Below are positions 27,401-36,971 of a stretch of DNA of 64,000 nt, piece after piece. The notes under the pieces are model-generated. The model saw nothing but the letters and a program-made list of their open reading frames with translations. It searched no databases and was not told where the DNA came from. Position numbers and translations under genes: made by a program. Location of the stretch: positions 22,261,221-22,325,220 of the forward strand of contig OW203986.1 in NCBI GenBank assembly GCA_934047225.1, written 5' to 3'. Every line of letters starts with the position of its first letter. The stretch's first letter is position 1. The stretch comes from Ypsolopha sequella (taxonomy: Eukaryota; Arthropoda; Insecta; Lepidoptera; Ypsolophidae).

Positions 27401-30400
27401 ATCTCCGTAAGGAACAAATTTCCACTGCATTCATTCATATAGTATAAGTACTATAGTATATTATAGGTAGAACAATTACCTCATAATTGGATGTGATCTT
27501 CAGGTCATGGAAAACAGGCAGATAGACCTGGGACATGACGATTGACATGAGGAAAATTCCTATAATAATGTAGGCATACTGTGTCCCGTACATGTAGACC
27601 TCCGTCGGCGAGCCCAGCAGGGTGATTCCTGATATGAAACTGGAGAAAAGAGCTTGTTTAATGTTTTTTTTTTTTATTTAATTAACATGTTTTGTACATA
27701 TTTTTATCTTATAAAAAAAATCGCGTAAACCCTAAGGGGGTTTAAATGTGATTTCTGAGCCACTTCTTAGTGGTACAGTACATAATGATTTCATGATTTC
27801 TCTTACTTTGTTAGGTTTGACATCTATGTCTTGCAACACTTTACCTGGTGTACTATTTAACATTTCAGGTAGCATGTAGTTCCAAGTGCGCTTCCCATAA
27901 ATATTGTTGCTTTTGGGCAGAACGTAAGGTTACGAAAATAAGAAAGGTTACGAAAATGTTAGAACGTCATACTCAATGTCAGGCCCGGCGCGGCGGGCGG
28001 GGGCCGCGGCGGTGAGAAGGCACTATGGGCACAAAATAACCACTTACAGAAAAGGTTTACTCCGCATAACTAGCGAAAACAGGCGCATGCACACATAGAT
28101 GCGTACGTACGACGATCTCTCGGATGAAGTCGGTCGAATGCCAATACGAAATTCTGCCGTGATCATCATACGAGTACGTACACGTCAATGCATGTGTGCG
28201 TCTGCTTTCGCTTCGTCGAGTCGGCCTTCTGGTAGTATATATTTTGTGCTATGGGTATGACTGTACTGGTACCTGGACGATACGGTATCCCATGTAAAAA
28301 TGAATTAATTATTATATTATATTATATTTAATTTATAATAAATAAATTACTTTTATTTATTTAAAGTACATCTCATATTCGGAGACACCTATGACATCCT
28401 CTCGGGGATTCATACGGTGACAATACGATTTGTTGTTTTTTTTTCAAAAAATAACAAACATATCGCCACGATATGAATGGGGTGTACCCAAGTGTGAACT
28501 ATGAAATGCAAGTCATAGTCCACACTTGATACACCTGCTATTCACCGACGATTTATTACTCCCAAACGTGATGCCTTATATCGCCGTACTTGCAGACCAA
28601 ACACAAATTAATATGTACCGCGAGTCCGCGAGGATTGAACCCACGACCCCTGATTCAGCAGGCGAGCGCTCTACCACTTGGCCACAGAGGCGATTAGGAA
28701 AAAAAATATCTCTGTAAACCTGAGAAGTAAACTCCCACGAATTTCTTTTAGCGTTAGTTCTTTTATTTAATTGATTATTTTATTACAATTTCTCGGTCTT
28801 TACTTGAATAAAAGTATTTAAAATTGGAAAATGCAACAAACGGTGTTTGTTTGTGTGTGAACTCTTTACATGTCTAAAAATAACCGGCCAAATGCGAGTC
28901 AGACTAGAGTTCCGTATTGTGGATGATAAATTTAATTTTGTAATTTTTACTCGTGAATTTCTCAACCGCTTTATTTTTCCTGTAATCTTTACGTAAACAC
29001 ATATTACCATGATATTTTTCATATTTTTCGGTTCACCAGTTTTGGAGATAAGGCATTTTTACGTACATTACATACATTACGCACGTACATTTTTTCATGG
29101 TTTTTCAAGGATTTCTCGAAATAGATGCAATTAAATATAGGCAAACTATATATTTGTAACAGGTGGTAGAGCTGATGCCAGGCTCGACTGTGGAGGTACC
29201 ACCTTGGAAACCCCCTCGAAGTTATTCGGGGGAGAATAAGAAGACAGCTCACAGGCAAAAAAACAGGAGGACCACCATGCCTGGGACCGATGGATGGCAG
29301 TATATCCATCCCTAATATCCTTATATGGAACATACTGGTGACGGCCAGCGGCGTCACTGGTGTGAGGGTTCCGGCACCGCGCTCACCAACCCGCCTGCCC
29401 AGCATGTGTGAGTATGGGCAATTCTTCCAGGATGACCGCCGCCGGGAGTAGCAAAGTCCTGGAAAGGCTTATGTCCAGCAGTGGACGAACTAGGCTGATG
29501 GCTGGATGGACATATATTTACAATTAACTTTTTTATACCTACAATTTGATACCCATTTTGTATTTTTACAAAATATATATTTTTTTATTTTGCTTCTTTT
29601 TTTATATTTCTCATTTGTGCTCAACTTTTTTTAAATCGCTATAGTTTTCCTGTAATTGGCCAGTTATGATCTATAATCGACATTTTTAAATATTTTTCGG
29701 TTTACCAGTTTCGGAGATAAGGGAGGGGGACATGCATATTTTTGTGGTTTTTTAAAGATTTCTCGAAACCAGTGCCAGTAAATATAGTAAAAGTATATAT
29801 TTTTACAATTAGCTTTTTAATATCTATAATTTCATACCCATATTGTGTTTTTAGGATAATATTTTTTCTTTTTCTCACTTTTGTTTTGAAAATATTTTGA
29901 ACAATTTCAAAATTTTCATATTTTTTTTTACACCGTGATATGTGGGCACATTATGCTATTTTTGTGCCAAATTTCATGTCTTTATCTTTAACGGTGCTAA
30001 AGTTATGAGGCTGTGACATGCGGACGGACGGACGGAAAAGGGAGTCTCACCATAAGGGTTCCTTTGTACCTTTTAGGTACTACGGAACTCTAATAAGGCA
30101 AAATTAGTTGATACTCGGACACGAAAATTTTTAATACTACGTGAAACAGTAAAAGGGCTTTTATTATATATTGATGTTCCAATAAGTGCCGACAGACGCA
30201 ATTATTAACTTTATGTTGGTTCCTTCTCTACGTTTCTGCAAGGGAGACTTGAAAAAAACAGATTTTTGTATCTTATCACTAAGCGAGCTATCGTTTTTAT
30301 ATCGCAATCGTCATCACTGTATCAAGCAGGCTTACCTAGCTACAAGAGACATAGCAACCGGCACGGTCTTCATATTCCTTCCCCCTAACAGATAATCTTG

Positions 30401-30550
30401 CTGAGTCGTCTGCTTCTTCATGAACCCCCAATACACCCCCACTAAAGCACTTATCGCCAACATCAACACAAACACCACATAATCCACCCAACTGAACATT
30501 TGCATCAAATTTATCATGTTTGATACCTTATTTGACTCCGTTTCATCCAT
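12498..30550 (-). CDS. SLC5-family sodium-coupled solute transporter (SMCT/SMVT-like), complete, 13 exons
   Basis: A plasma-membrane Na+/solute symporter of the SLC5 (LeuT-fold) family. Exons on the - strand: 30550-30336, 27639-27480, 26324-26259, 26184-26133, 25195-25128, 23692-23538, 21254-21114, 19957-19849, 16736-16627, 15646-15504, 14364-14237, 13091-12910, 12747-12498. They join without frame conflict to 593 codons (592 residues plus TGA), the normal SLC5 length. Family landmarks in order: an N-terminal membrane segment with [71 protein letters not shown]; and [11 protein letters not shown], the usual Na2-site region. A hydrophilic C-tail follows. Exon 4 ends in a GC donor (AAG/GCAAGT). 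The closest vertebrate types are monocarboxylate or multivitamin transporters (SLC5A8/A12/A6); the substrate cannot be fixed from sequence. The ATG at 30550 gives the expected N-terminus. Introns are filled with MITEs. Confidence 0.95.
13219..13485. mobile_element. TA-flanked MITE with ~48-bp TIRs in SLC5 intron 11
   Basis: The left end TATGTCGTGACCATATCATA and the right end are reverse complements over ~48 bp, through GATCTGGTTGG. TA lies on each side. The interior contains the dispersed GACGAGCGAAGCG / GTTAGGTTTACATG sequence. It lies in the intron between exons 12 and 11. Confidence 0.85.
14491..14578 (+). ncRNA. tRNA-like pol III promoter sequence (pseudo-tRNA or SINE head)
   Basis: An A-box-like TAGCACAATCGG and a B-box-like GGTTCAAATCC are spaced as in a tRNA and followed by a long T run (pol III terminator). 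Just upstream on the opposite strand is a second B-box, GGTTCGAATC. No convincing cloverleaf with a 7-nt anticodon loop can be drawn, so this is more likely a tRNA-derived repeat than a working tRNA gene. It is inside an SLC5 intron. Confidence 0.4.
14764..15107. repeat. Inverted repeat pair (~45-bp arms)
   Basis: Arms at 14764-14812 and 15060-15107 are near-perfect reverse complements (core ACGGTGTTTAACTTTAGACA). They enclose ~250 bp of AT-rich DNA. This is probably a MITE whose exact ends I cannot place. Confidence 0.65.
15137..15309. mobile_element. Short MITE, CGCAAAGTTTCCATTGGTTT family
   Basis: CGCAAAGTTTCCATTGGTTT at the left end is mirrored at the right. Fragments of the same end appear at 21512-21532 and, more diverged, at about 61595-61680. 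It lies just upstream (by gene orientation, downstream) of SLC5 exon 10. Confidence 0.65.
16100..16560. repeat. ~430-bp dispersed repeat, copy 1 (partner inverted at ~26540-26930)
   Basis: Shares long stretches (for example GATGATGAATATTTTTACGA and GACGTCACTTGAG) with the interior of the TA-flanked element at 26464-26972 in reverse orientation. A small fragment recurs near 56330-56420. All copies I see lie in introns or intergenic DNA. Confidence 0.7.
16885..16908. repeat. (TA)n microsatellite
   Basis: An uninterrupted TA dinucleotide run in an SLC5 intron. Confidence 0.9.
17433..17644. mobile_element. TA-flanked foldback MITE, CAACGTGTAACAGAAAGG type
   Basis: The arms are reverse complements (TAACCATATTTGAAGAGCTT and its complement), with TA on each side. 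The inner TAGAACAACTTTTACTATGG motif is shared with degraded relatives near 23935-24090 and 24205-24370. Confidence 0.8.
17700..18160. other. GC-rich island inside an SLC5 intron
   Basis: About 450 bp with much higher GC than its surroundings and open frames of 60-72 codons on both strands. The - strand frame is strongly basic (KRSKKRRQK). No domain is recognised and no splice-consistent link to the SLC5 exons exists. It could be a fragment of a retroelement gag-like region or a CpG-rich repeat. Confidence 0.35.
19515..19676. mobile_element. TA-flanked foldback MITE, AAGCCGATTC family, copy 2
   Basis: Matches the element at 6371-6533. The left end AAGCCGATTCTGAAGGCTTT is mirrored at the right end. 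It lies near SLC5 exon 8. Confidence 0.82.
20580..20773 (+). mobile_element. Helitron-type 3' end fragment
   Basis: Ends with the hairpin-capable GCGGGCGAAGCCGCGG followed by GGGCAAAAGCTAG and then T, the terminal CTAG arrangement of lepidopteran Helitrons. The region just before it (GAATGACACAGGCAACTTTT) is also typical of such elements. No Rep/helicase coding is present, so this is a non-autonomous or truncated copy. The left limit is not resolved. Confidence 0.6.
20946..21047. repeat. Palindromic repeat (GTGATTGGCTAGAA arms)
   Basis: ATCGCTATTGCTTT...GTGATTGGCTAGAA is mirrored by TTCTAGCCAATCAC...AAAGCAATAGCGAT around a short centre. It lies 70 bp from SLC5 exon 7 in the intron. Confidence 0.7.
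21631..21789. mobile_element. Palindromic MITE, CCGCGTAATTCTCAT family, copy 3
   Basis: Same termini and core as 3549-3713. A 9-bp AATTGAATT-rich interruption sits in the centre. It directly adjoins the tandem duplication at 21786-22080. Confidence 0.78.
21786..22080. repeat. Two-unit tandem repeat of ~150 bp
   Basis: Two successive units both read CCCTGGTCC...AAAAAGGC...CTTTTGCACGCGTGAAAAA...CCTACTTTCAAATCATTT...GTCGGCCTTCTTAGATCCC. A single inverted relative is at about 55806-55945. Non-coding. Confidence 0.8.
22438..22910. repeat. Dispersed GGTTCCGTA repeat, copy in SLC5 intron
   Basis: Starts AGGGTTCCGTAGTACC and ends ATACGGAACCCTAGG...GACTCGCACTTGACCGG. Its interior has GTCACAGCCTCATAACTTTA and CTTATCTCCAAAACTGGTG. 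An inverted copy spans about 28884-30095 and is split by a LINE 3' end. Part of it is at about 47440-47690. This is a common lepidopteran repeat of uncertain class. Confidence 0.7.
23070..23490. repeat. ~415-bp dispersed repeat, inverted partner at 50530-50950
   Basis: Shared blocks include GCCCACTTTTTATGCAT, AACCTGCAGCCTTT and TAAAACACTCGCTACGCTCGTG, in reverse order and complement at 50530-50950. It lies between SLC5 exons 7 and 6. Confidence 0.75.
24409..25162 (-). repeat. Four-unit ~34-bp repeat carrying copies of the SLC5 exon 5 splice donor
   Basis: Units at about 24409, 24443, 25081 and 25115 share GGATTCACTTAC-GCGCTAGT-TAAAATATG. The last unit is the true 3' end and donor of SLC5 exon 5 (- strand, exon end 25128, GTAAGTG). 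The two units at 24409 and 24443 also preserve GTAAGTG on the - strand; the unit at 25081 has GTACGTG. The 611-bp TIR element is inserted between units 2 and 3. Confidence 0.75.
24467..25077. mobile_element. TA-flanked TIR element (CAGTGTGTCCCTCGTAC), 611 bp
   Basis: Ends CAGTGTGTCCCTCGTACAAG and its complement, with ~45-bp imperfect inverted repeats and TA on each side. The interior is A/T-run rich and non-coding. The CAGTG start and TA duplication suggest a Tc1/mariner-type non-autonomous element. Confidence 0.85.
26464..26972. mobile_element. TA-flanked TIR element (CAATGGAGATCACATCAA), 509 bp
   Basis: The left end CAATGGAGATCACATCAA is mirrored at the right (TTGATGTGATCTCCATTG). TA lies on each side (26462-26463 and 26973-26974). 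The interior contains the ~400-bp repeat shared with 16100-16560. It is in SLC5 intron 2. Confidence 0.82.
27050..27440 (-). repeat. Dispersed retroelement-like repeat (partners near 49130-49370 and 61085-61160)
   Basis: Shares TACTTTTGAC...CCCTTCTTC..., CTTTCATTCATCCTCT and the microsatellite-flanked GATTTTCAT segments with 49130-49370, and GATCC(T/C)GA(T/C)ACACCTCTT with 61130-61155. No intact frame. I cannot name the family. Confidence 0.5.
28370..28700 (-). mobile_element. tRNA-derived SINE-like repeat
   Basis: On the - strand an A-box-like TGGCCAAGTGG (28671-28682) and B-box GGGTTCAATCC (28632-28642) are spaced as in a tRNA. They are followed by a body that shares CTCTCGGGGATTCA with 51840-51870 and GAAATGCAAGTCA with 60745-60760. 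The anticodon stem does not pair well, so it is not a functional tRNA gene. Confidence 0.5.
28884..30095. repeat. Dispersed GGTTCCGTA repeat, inverted copy split by a LINE tail
   Basis: Reverse orientation relative to 22438-22910: GTTCCGTATTG near the left, CACCATAAGGGTTCC...TACTACGGAACTC at the right, with the shared AAGTTATGAGGCTGTGACAT. Internal segments of the repeat are duplicated around the LINE fragment at 29158-29520. Confidence 0.65.
29158..29520 (+). mobile_element. LINE 3' end, RTE-like
   Basis: Ends with GGCTTATGTCCAGCAGTGGA followed by CTGATGGCTGGATGG, the 3' tail typical of lepidopteran RTE-type LINEs. Only the 3' few hundred bases are present. It sits within the GGTTCCGTA repeat in SLC5 intron 1. 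Confidence 0.65.
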
Positions 30551-32949
30551 TTTTAGGTTTGTAGGTTCAAAATATCATAGCTAACTGGCACCCAGTGCTC
30601 GAATGGCTACAGAGGTCGTCGAGGAGCTAAATCTGTACAATGAAACAATTACGATAAACTCGCAATTTAAAGGAGGATGTTGCGAGATCCCCCCAGTGCA
30701 AAGTACTTCAAATCGGGAGCTGAATGATGCGTAATGTACCATCGGGCAACGTTCTGCAAGACTTTTCAATCTTATTTCAATTTGTAATGAGCTCGAAAGG
30801 TGAGTATGCGCAATTTCCCCCGATAGTACCTATCGTCTGGTGGCCAATTCAATGACCTAATCACTGACGGCAATTTTGACATAAAATTAGGGGAAATGCT
30901 GACTAATCAACAACCAGGAAGTATTCAGGAGAGTTACTTGTAATTATTCCGAAGAGCTTCACCACACTACTGCACCGGTTTCACTTACACAAGTCCATAC
31001 AAGATAATGTTTTATTTTCTGGGAACCTATTCCTAAGCCTCCGCTGTCAGTCTATCTGTATATCTGTCTTCTGTCTGTATATCTGTCTTCTGATCTGTCT
31101 TTTGTCTGTCTGTCTGTCACAGGGCTCTACAGCTTCAGCCGTAAAAGATAGCCAGTAAGTTCTGTTTTTCAAACAAGAGTGTAATACGATTTGTTCGGGA
31201 TAAATCGAACTTCTAGTATTGGTGAAAAACAAGTCATCAGCGGCTGGCAATGTCAGAATGAAAATCTATGCCTGTCGTGTTATCACGCCGGCAATTTTAC
31301 TATGAAAATCAATAACTGTTGAGTTATTTGAATATGAAATGGGGTTTTGTTTCGTTTATTTACCAGCAATTCAATGTGCATGGGTTTTATTAATATTACC
31401 GGCTAAATACAAATGAGGTAACGCAAAAAAAAAACAGTGCGCATAGCGTGAAAATTCTATTGGATTAATAATTATTGATTAATAATTATTGATCAAGCGA
31501 ATAAATAGAGTCCGATGAAAATATTTTGAATGAAGCACCCATAGACAATACAGCCCAGAAACTCGTCTATTGTTCAACATCTTGCGTACAAATAATTCTG
31601 TCAACAATCGAAACGGGATACTGCAATCCTATTGGCTCTTCCAATCTTACGTATAGCCACAAACTTATCTTTCCCGAAGACGAAGACTCTAAGCCATTTT
31701 GGTTTGGCCTACCGAAACATATAATTTTGGAGTGGTGAATTATATCTGCTGGTGCAGTCAGATGTGTTGATAGAAATCGGTCGCCTATTATGAGGAGTCT
31801 GTAGGCTGTATTCGTCTATGGTAGCACCAGATAGTGAATATCTGGACGTCAAGGTAAGTAATGTTACTGTAGTAGAGTCTCTAGTAGAAACCTTTCCTTC
31901 TAAAAGTACCTAGCATATCAACTTTTGAATGGTAAAAAGTAAAAACGTATTTTACCAATCATTGTTGGAATAACAGCGCATTTTTGAGAAAAGTATGGAC
32001 TATCATGTATGTGGTGCCTCGGCTGTACCTCGGCCCACTTTATCACGTTTGACCATCAATACCTAACTCGCCGACCGCTGCAGTAATCTACTATTACTTT
32101 GTCCTATTTACTTGATTTTATGAAATAAATTCTCATTTACATTCTCAGTTGAAATTTTGACAGAATCTGGGGGCACGGCAGTGCCCTCGCCAAGTCTCGC
32201 AAAACAATAACGCGTAACGGCGTACCATCCTTTTCTTGATACGTTTTACTATGGCCTCTATCACGCCAATTATAATACCTATATATAATTGGTATGTAAA
32301 ATACAAAAAATCGTTATTTTGTGTTTCTCAAAACAATGCTCCATTTCATTTATCAGATGAAAATTCAAAAATTTTAATTAAAATTTGGAACTCTCTTATA
32401 CCACTGAAAAGGCCAAACTGCCACCTAATAAAATTATGTTTTTTAAAGGAATTAATCCTCTTTTTTGGTTATTTGTCGCCAGAAAGAAAACTTTGGTAGA
32501 GTTTCGCTTTTTTGATGAGAAGTATGTATATAATTCCCATACTTAGTATATAATTTGACATTTTCCTATGAATATTGCTCCGGGTTTTTCTTTTATCATT
32601 CACAGTTGTCTGGCAGAGATCCTTTTACGTGTCATTAGTGACCGGCCGGTTTTCCTGGCGTCCACCTCTCAAATGTTTTATATTATACTCGTATGTATTT
32701 TGGTGTTATATTTTAATCAGTTTCGTTTCTCATATTTTATATTTTATTATTTTAGTGTTAGTATAACTTTTTTTTTTTGGCAAGTACGGTCTCGTTTATC
32801 TAAGTATTGTTTATTTTCCTACAGATGAATAATAAATAAAATTAATTAATGAATTTGATTGAGAGTCTGATGGTCATCGGCAAATTTACGACCATGTAAG
32901 TCTTTTTTCAAATTGGATAAAACTGGGAGCCAGGAGCCAGGTCTGGAAA
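30551..32949. other. Intergenic region 5' of the SLC5 gene
   Basis: The promoter and any 5' UTR exon of the SLC5 gene (transcribed leftward) should lie here, but no motif stands out. It contains a CTGTCTGTATATCTGTCTTC-type microsatellite region (about 31050-31120) and the lone OTU-element end at 32167. No further gene seen. Confidence 0.6.
32167..32245 (+). mobile_element. Lone hairpin end of the OTU-type element
   Basis: CTGGGGGCACGGCAGTGCCC then CAAGTCTCGCA...GCGTACCATCCTTTTCTTGA matches the hairpin ends at 36557 and (reverse) 10719. It is preceded by AT, as in the other copies. The similarity stops after about 75 bp. This is either a truncated copy or a distinct short relative. Confidence 0.75.
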
Positions 32950-33886
32950 TAGGGTTGCCAGATGGTCCAGATAAAAAAAACGATAATTTTTTATCAAAGG
33001 GTATGGTTTTTTTTGGTACAATTTGTCCCCACCCTTTGATTTTGGCCAGATCGAACTGAGAAAATTACCGGAAATTACTGAGGGTGAACACAATGAAACA
33101 CTTAGTAAACATTAAAACTTATATTTATGATTGCGTTTGTAACCAAAAAATCACTTTTTAACATATTTGGCACTAGATGCTACTTCTTTTAATAAACGCT
33201 TATTGCCTGAAATTGTTTCTTTAAATTCAGTGCAACTGAAAACACATAATTTGCTGTTTACGGTATTCACACCTAGTCGATTTCTTTCGTCAGTCCATAC
33301 ATTACCCATTACGCTAAAAACTCTTTCTACGGAGGCATTGGAGACAGGAACACTGCACAAATATTGTATAATCGCGTGAGTGAGGTATACATATCGGAGG
33401 TAGGCATGTGTTTATATACGTAGCCTATTACTATGTAGTATATAGGATGGGATTTGGTCGGCCGCCTGGATTCGTGCTGGGGGCTCGGTTGGTGATAATT
33501 GAACCTTGTTCCTGGTCCCTGGCCGGGTCTCCGGTATGGGTTCGGGCGGTTGATTGGATTTCACCTTGTATAATAATATTTTACCTATAATTTTAATTGT
33601 ATATATATTGCTACATAAATTAAATAAACATTTAATCTAAGTAGTTCATGTACATTTATTATTTTATTACATATATTTTTATAAGATTAAAATTTGACTT
33701 GTGAAACGTGTATTATATATACCTACTTTGCAAAATAAACTTTTTGAATTTTTAATTTTTGAATTTTATCGTAGATTTTCAAAAAAAACTGACATTCTAT
33801 TGTCCGGTTTTACAATATTTTCTAAACCGGACAGATGTTAAAAAAACTGTACTATCCGGTCCAAAACCGGACATCTGGCAACCCTA
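32950..33886 (-). mobile_element. hAT transposon remnant, 937 bp, with 8-bp target duplication
   Basis: Inverted ends TAGGGTTGCCAGAT and ATCTGGCAACCCTA are flanked by TCTGGAAA (32942-32949) and TCTGTAAA (33887-33894), a 7/8 match as expected for hAT. A transposase C-terminal fragment lies inside on the - strand. A GC-richer stretch at about 33430-33560 is of unknown origin. Too short to be autonomous. Confidence 0.85.
33151..33360 (-). pseudogene. hAT transposase C-terminal (hATC dimerisation) fragment
   Basis: The 69-codon frame contains PVSNASVERVFSVM...WTDERNRLG, the signature of the hAT C-terminal dimerisation domain. The zinc finger and the DDE catalytic part are missing. It lies within inverted ends at 32950 and 33886, so it is the remnant transposase of that element. 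Confidence 0.85.
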
Positions 33887-33937
33887 TCTGTAAACGGTAT
33901 GGTGGGTGGGCAATTTCCGAGATGCCCGTCTTATTCA

Positions 33938-34343
33938 GGCCAATTCCGGTGGTATGGACATAATATCCATGGTCGAAATTTTAGGCGAGAAACTGCTTAT
34001 CTGTCGAAAACAAAAATACTATACTAAGGTTTTTGGTCGCAAATCAGCGAGATACTTCGACTGGTCAATAGGTATACTTAGAGATAGAATCTCCATACAA
34101 AGATTTATCTCCATGATCGTGATATTTGACTCGAGCCCGGAATTGAGGTGAGGCCAATTCCGATTACATGGAGATGATATCCATGGTCGTTTCATACGAG
34201 AAACTGCTTATCACCGTCGAAAACAAAAAATGCTAAATCTAACGATCTCCATTCATAGATTTGGTCAACAGAACGCCCCGGGCGAGAATCATCTTCATAG
34301 CTCTCTCGTCCTTGTCCAAATAAGCGAGCATAGACTTAGGATA
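33938..34343. repeat. Diverged two-unit tandem duplication (~205 bp)
   Basis: Both units read GGCCAATTCCG...GG..ATGATATCCATGGTCG...CGAGAAACTGCTTATC...GTCGAAAACAAAAA...ATCTCCAT. The second starts near 34143. Similarity is moderate, so the duplication is old. No gene is recognised. Confidence 0.65.
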
Positions 34344-34929
34344 TACCTAGGAAGCGAGCCTAACTGTCAGCCCATTTGTTCACCATGGATGGCCATTGAT
34401 ATAACGTTCATGTGCATGGCATACGAAGGCGCAGATTCCTGAAGAACTAATGACATATTATGTTTTCGAAACCTTTTTCGGCGATTCTCCTTTATTTACG
34501 AAGTAAGTAGGTATGTACCTACTTTACCACGGCGCGCGGCGTTCAATAGACCGTTATCGCTTGTGATTGGTTCTCTTGTTATAATGAATTTGGCCAATCA
34601 CAGCTCAGAATTGCGGTGTTATAATGTAATTTTATAATTATACCATCGGTCAAATAATGTGGATGGATACCTACCTACTTATAAAACCGCTTTTATTTTG
34701 TAATAATTACCTAGGAACCTACCTTAGGGAGTAGATAAAGTTTTTAAATAGAGATTTAACATTCTATTAAAGTTGTTACTATACAAAGCAATATATACCA
34801 AATGAAGAAATATTAACTCTGTATCAAAATAAACAGTAGGTACCTATAAATTCGTCATAAAGCGAAGTTGTACAAAAATGTTAGGTGGTGTGGCAACACT
34901 ACTCTGACAGAATTTCCACGTGGTCCGAA

Positions 34930-34972
34930 CTTCGACCAAAATAAAATAATAATGGTTTTATTTTGGTCGAAG
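34930..34972. repeat. Short perfect hairpin (17-bp stem)
   Basis: CTTCGACCAAAATAAAA and its exact complement are separated by ~9 bases, within a longer imperfect palindrome (GGTCCGAA at both shoulders). Possibly a degraded MITE centre. Confidence 0.6.
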
Positions 34973-35945
34973 GGTCCGAATGGCGCTAACAGTACTAAAC
35001 GCCGCCGTCGACGACGGTCCGTAGAAAGAGTACTCACGCTCATCACGTCGTCGTTCCGAATGGAAAATGGTGTCTATCTCTTTTGGGCTCGACATGGACG
35101 TTGACACTTAACAGTGACAGAAAAACAAATCATAACCATGTGTGGATGTGTGTTAAACTCAGACCAAATTAGTCGGTGTTGAATAAACATTTTTTGACCT
35201 GTCAAAATGACAGGTAACAGGTAACTTATACGTTGCAGGTTGCAGCCACAGAGCATGTGGTTGTAGTAACTGAAATTATTTGCTCTCTTCGATGCTTGTC
35301 AAAGTCATGCGAAATTCAGCGAAATGGTCGTTATAATAAAACTCTTTGGAATCCGCTGCATAGTTCATTGCTGCAGCAACGCGTAGTTGTTAAACGCAAA
35401 AATCGTATCCAGCGCAGCGCTGCAATTATCTGTCATTTTGACGGATTGTTAGCCAATTACAGCAAGCCATTATAGAGCAGCGCTGTAAGTAGTTGTGTTT
35501 AATTGAATTTGAACACCAGTCCAGCATTCTATCACAAATAATCACAATCGCACAACGCCAATCCAATCAGGGTTGGATTTTGTAGTATAGTTATACTATT
35601 TGTACCATATTTTCATGACATGTAGCATGTAGTATCGTAATGGAACTATACTACGTAAAAATACCATAATTTTATTTTCAGACAGACCGACTTGTTTTGG
35701 TGGTTGAGACGTTTTGCTTTTTAACATTTACCCTACAATATAGGGAATTTCTGTGCATGATGAATAGTTTCAGTAAATTTTTAAAAATTTCACAAACAAG
35801 TAACTAAATAAACAAATATTTTATTAAATTATGAATATTTTTAGTAATTTTTTTTTTAATTTCACTAACAAATAGGCAATTTTATTTCAATTCAAAACAA
35901 AAATCGACGAAAAACGAAATGTAGTATAATTTTAGCCAAGTAGTA

Positions 35946-36262
35946 AAGCCGATTCTGAAGGCTTTAATTTTAGTTTTAGTGCTGTAAAAACTTGAAATTT
36001 TCCAAAGTAATTTAGCTTCTAAACCTGACACTTAAGGACTAGTTTGCAATGAAGAATATTTAGTTTTGACAGCACTAAAACTAAAATTAATCGGCTATTA
36101 AAGCCAATTCTGAAGGCTTTAATCTTAGTTTTAGTGCTGTCAAAGCTTAAAATTTCCAAAGAAATTTAGCTTCTAACCTTAAGTCTTAAGGACTATTTTG
36201 TATCGAAGAAAATTTAGTTTTGACAGCACTAAAACTAAAATTAAAGCCTTCAGAATCGGCTT
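35946..36262. mobile_element. Two AAGCCGATTC-family MITEs in tandem
   Basis: A slightly truncated copy (35946-36098) is followed directly by a full copy (36101-36262). Both have the GGCTTTAAT...TTTAGTGCTGT arms and complements seen at 6371-6533. A third partial end, ATCGGCTTTATTA, follows at 36268. Insertion of one copy next to or into another, or replication slippage, would explain this. Confidence 0.8.
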
Positions 36263-36810
36263 TAATAAATCGGCTTTATTATATTTTTAATTCCCATAGA
36301 CAATAATTTTCCAAGGGTCTGAATCCAACCCTGACAGAATCCAATGTGTTCCTTATTCTGAGATCCAATCCATATTTACTCTTCAAAGATTATATTTTGT
36401 TGCGATGTTAGAAGAACTATATAAAAATGAAGGTAACATGCCCCGCCAGATAGAAGATATGCTAAAAGATATGAGAATTTACCCTCTGCTATATGATTTC
36501 TTGCAAAATACTGTTGGTAACATTGAAAGTGGGCGGAAAACAAAAAATATATATATCTGGGGGCACGGCAGTGCCCCCGCAAAGTCTCGCAGAAAAAACG
36601 CGGAACGGCCGTACCATCCTTTTCTCGAAGCAACTCACGGCACTTTCAACCCCCCTGTATCTTCGTTGTGGGTGAAGCTAGAAGTCTGAAATTTCAGGAA
36701 CCAAGAGTACTTACTGATCCTATATCTGACCCCAAATTAAAACTTTGTACCTATATTCGATTACGAAATATCTCAAGTCAAAGTTCCCTTATTTAGGTGT
36801 TCGAGCCTTC

Positions 36811-36971
36811 AGGCTTGACCCACTTTGAGATAAACCCTCTTGAACATCAGCGCCATCTAGTGGAAATAGTGGAGTTTCACTACGAATGTCGGACTGTTTA
36901 CTCTGTGTTTTGTTGTCTATGGTCAGTGAACTGTCAGTGCGGCAGGGCGAGCGAGAAGTGAGCTTCTTCAG
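36811..36971 (+). repeat. DIRS left inverted terminal repeat (core)
   Basis: Begins AGGCTTGACCCACTTTGAGA and is the reverse complement of 42329-42489, with one mismatch at a CTGTG/GTGTG position. The outermost 16 bases (36795-36810) are unique to this end and are copied, complemented, in the internal complementary region. Confidence 0.92.

Noticed and set aside
28628..28692. tRNA gene on the - strand
   Set aside because: A and B boxes are present, but the anticodon stem and 7-nt loop do not form; it is better explained as a SINE head.
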